The notes beneath the pieces were generated by a model, which saw only the letters and a program-made list of their open reading frames with translations, was not told where the DNA came from and did not search any database. A program made the position numbers and the translations under genes. Below are positions 63,567 through 64,000 of a DNA stretch of 64,000 bases, piece by piece. Location of the stretch: the NCBI RefSeq assembly GCF_009789195.1, contig NZ_WSTC01000017.1:1-64000 (forward strand), in the 5' to 3' direction. The DNA is from Paenibacillus sp. MMS18-CY102 (GTDB taxonomy: Bacteria; Bacillota; Bacilli; Paenibacillales; Paenibacillaceae). Within the stretch, counting starts at the first letter, position 1. Every line of letters begins with the position of its first letter.

Positions 63567-64000
63567 ATGACATATACGTCATTTACCGATGGTCTAATCT
63601 TAAGAGAATTAACTCACGATGATTGGATTGATGTTCATAAATATGCTTCCCAAGAGATCGTTTGCCAGTACCAGCCTTGGGGGCCGAATACAGAAGAAGA
63701 TACGAAAAATTTTGTTGATCAAGCCATAAACGATGCAGCGCAATCGCCAAGAACAAGATATGTGTTCGCCATTGTAACGAAGGACGTTGGAAAGTTGATC
63801 GGCATTGGAGAGTTTAACATCCGCGATTTTTACAACAAAAATGGAGAAATCGCATATATCGTCCATCCTGGCCATTGGGGAAAAGGAGTCGCAACCTCCG
63901 TTGCTAAACACCTGATTAGCTTCGGATTTACAACGCTAAACCTTCATCGGATCTATGCCACCTGCGACCCAAGAAATACAGGGTCCGCAAGAGTTCTGGA
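63567..64000 (+). CDS. GNAT acetyltransferase, RimJ/RimL type, cut by window end
   Basis: 144 residues visible from ATG 63567; the frame is still open at 64000. It reads MTYTSFTDGLILRELTHDDW, then EDTKNFVDQAINDAAQSPRT, YVFAIVTKDVGKLIGIGEFN, YIVHPGHWGKGVATSVAKHL (acetyl-CoA loop GHWGKGVA) and FTTLNLHRIYATCDPRNTGS-ARVL. This is the pattern of enzymes acetylating N-termini of ribosomal proteins or antibiotics. The ribosome site is weak (AAAGG 14 bases upstream), so the start could be different. Confidence 0.87.
   Translation, partial: MTYTSFTDGLILRELTHDDWIDVHKYASQEIVCQYQPWGPNTEEDTKNFVDQAINDAAQSPRTRYVFAIVTKDVGKLIGIGEFNIRDFYNKNGEIAYIVHPGHWGKGVATSVAKHLISFGFTTLNLHRIYATCDPRNTGSARVL

Overview
The window looks like chromosomal DNA of a spore-forming, starch- and polysaccharide-using Firmicute, most likely a Paenibacillus or close Paenibacillaceae relative. 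This rests on gene content: spore photoproduct lyase, a gerP germination operon, a YjcZ-type spore peptide, the efp-yqhT-aroQ-yqhR/yqhQ-yqhP-mntR block known from Bacillus, YesM/YesN-type two-component genes beside carbohydrate ABC transporters, TTG/GTG starts behind strong AGGAGG sites, and CcpA-type cre boxes. No tRNA, rRNA, CRISPR array or prophage was seen.

Layout. 0-0.5 kb: edge of an IS3-family element. 0.6-8.3 kb: two large secreted starch enzymes in one operon, a GH119 amylase followed by a GH13 enzyme, both ending in FN3, CBM25 and CBM20 modules; the pair resembles the igtY/igtZ cluster that makes isocyclomaltopentaose in Bacillus circulans. 8.5-15 kb: housekeeping (lysC, efp, yqhT, aroQ, yqhR, yqhQ, yqhP, mntR). 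15-22.6 kb: splB, ccdA, znuACB behind a Zur-like box, metG behind a T-box leader, yidD. 22.7-28.6 kb: a secreted stalk/PKD protein, two small membrane proteins, then a sporulation block in which an Hsp20-like gene and gerPA-PE diverge from sigma-K-like promoters, followed by a YjcZ-type gene with the same promoter type. 28.6-37 kb: a GNAT gene and the glycogen operon glgB-glgC-glgD-glgA ending in a GH15 enzyme where Bacillus has glgP. 37-42 kb: a small Cys/His protein, a PAS-XRE regulator whose N-terminus lacks a normal start, a GH42 beta-galactosidase and a mutarotase. 42-45.6 kb: a serpin lipoprotein, nitroreductase, Rrf2 regulator, an SDR remnant and a methyltransferase. 45.7-49.5 kb: lutABC-lutR for lactate oxidation. 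49.6-60.7 kb: a sensor kinase/LacI/response regulator operon, an ABC sugar importer, a divergent GH113-like hydrolase with an AGE-family epimerase, and a second paralogous solute-binding protein; together they suggest uptake and processing of beta-mannosides or similar beta-glycans. 60.8-64 kb: RpiA fused to a helix-hairpin-helix domain, intergenic palindromic repeats, a HAD hydrolase, a VOC protein and a partial GNAT.

The common theme is extracellular polysaccharide breakdown, binding and import of the products, and storage as glycogen, with catabolite repression suggested by cre-like sites at three sugar loci. The items most worth following are the GH119/GH13 pair, the kinase-LacI-regulator operon with its beta-mannoside cluster, the glg operon with GH15, the RpiA-HhH fusion, the bacterial serpin, and a repeated intergenic palindrome. 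Several start codons were moved from the longest reading frame to a site with a better ribosome binding site or family match; each case is explained in its entry.
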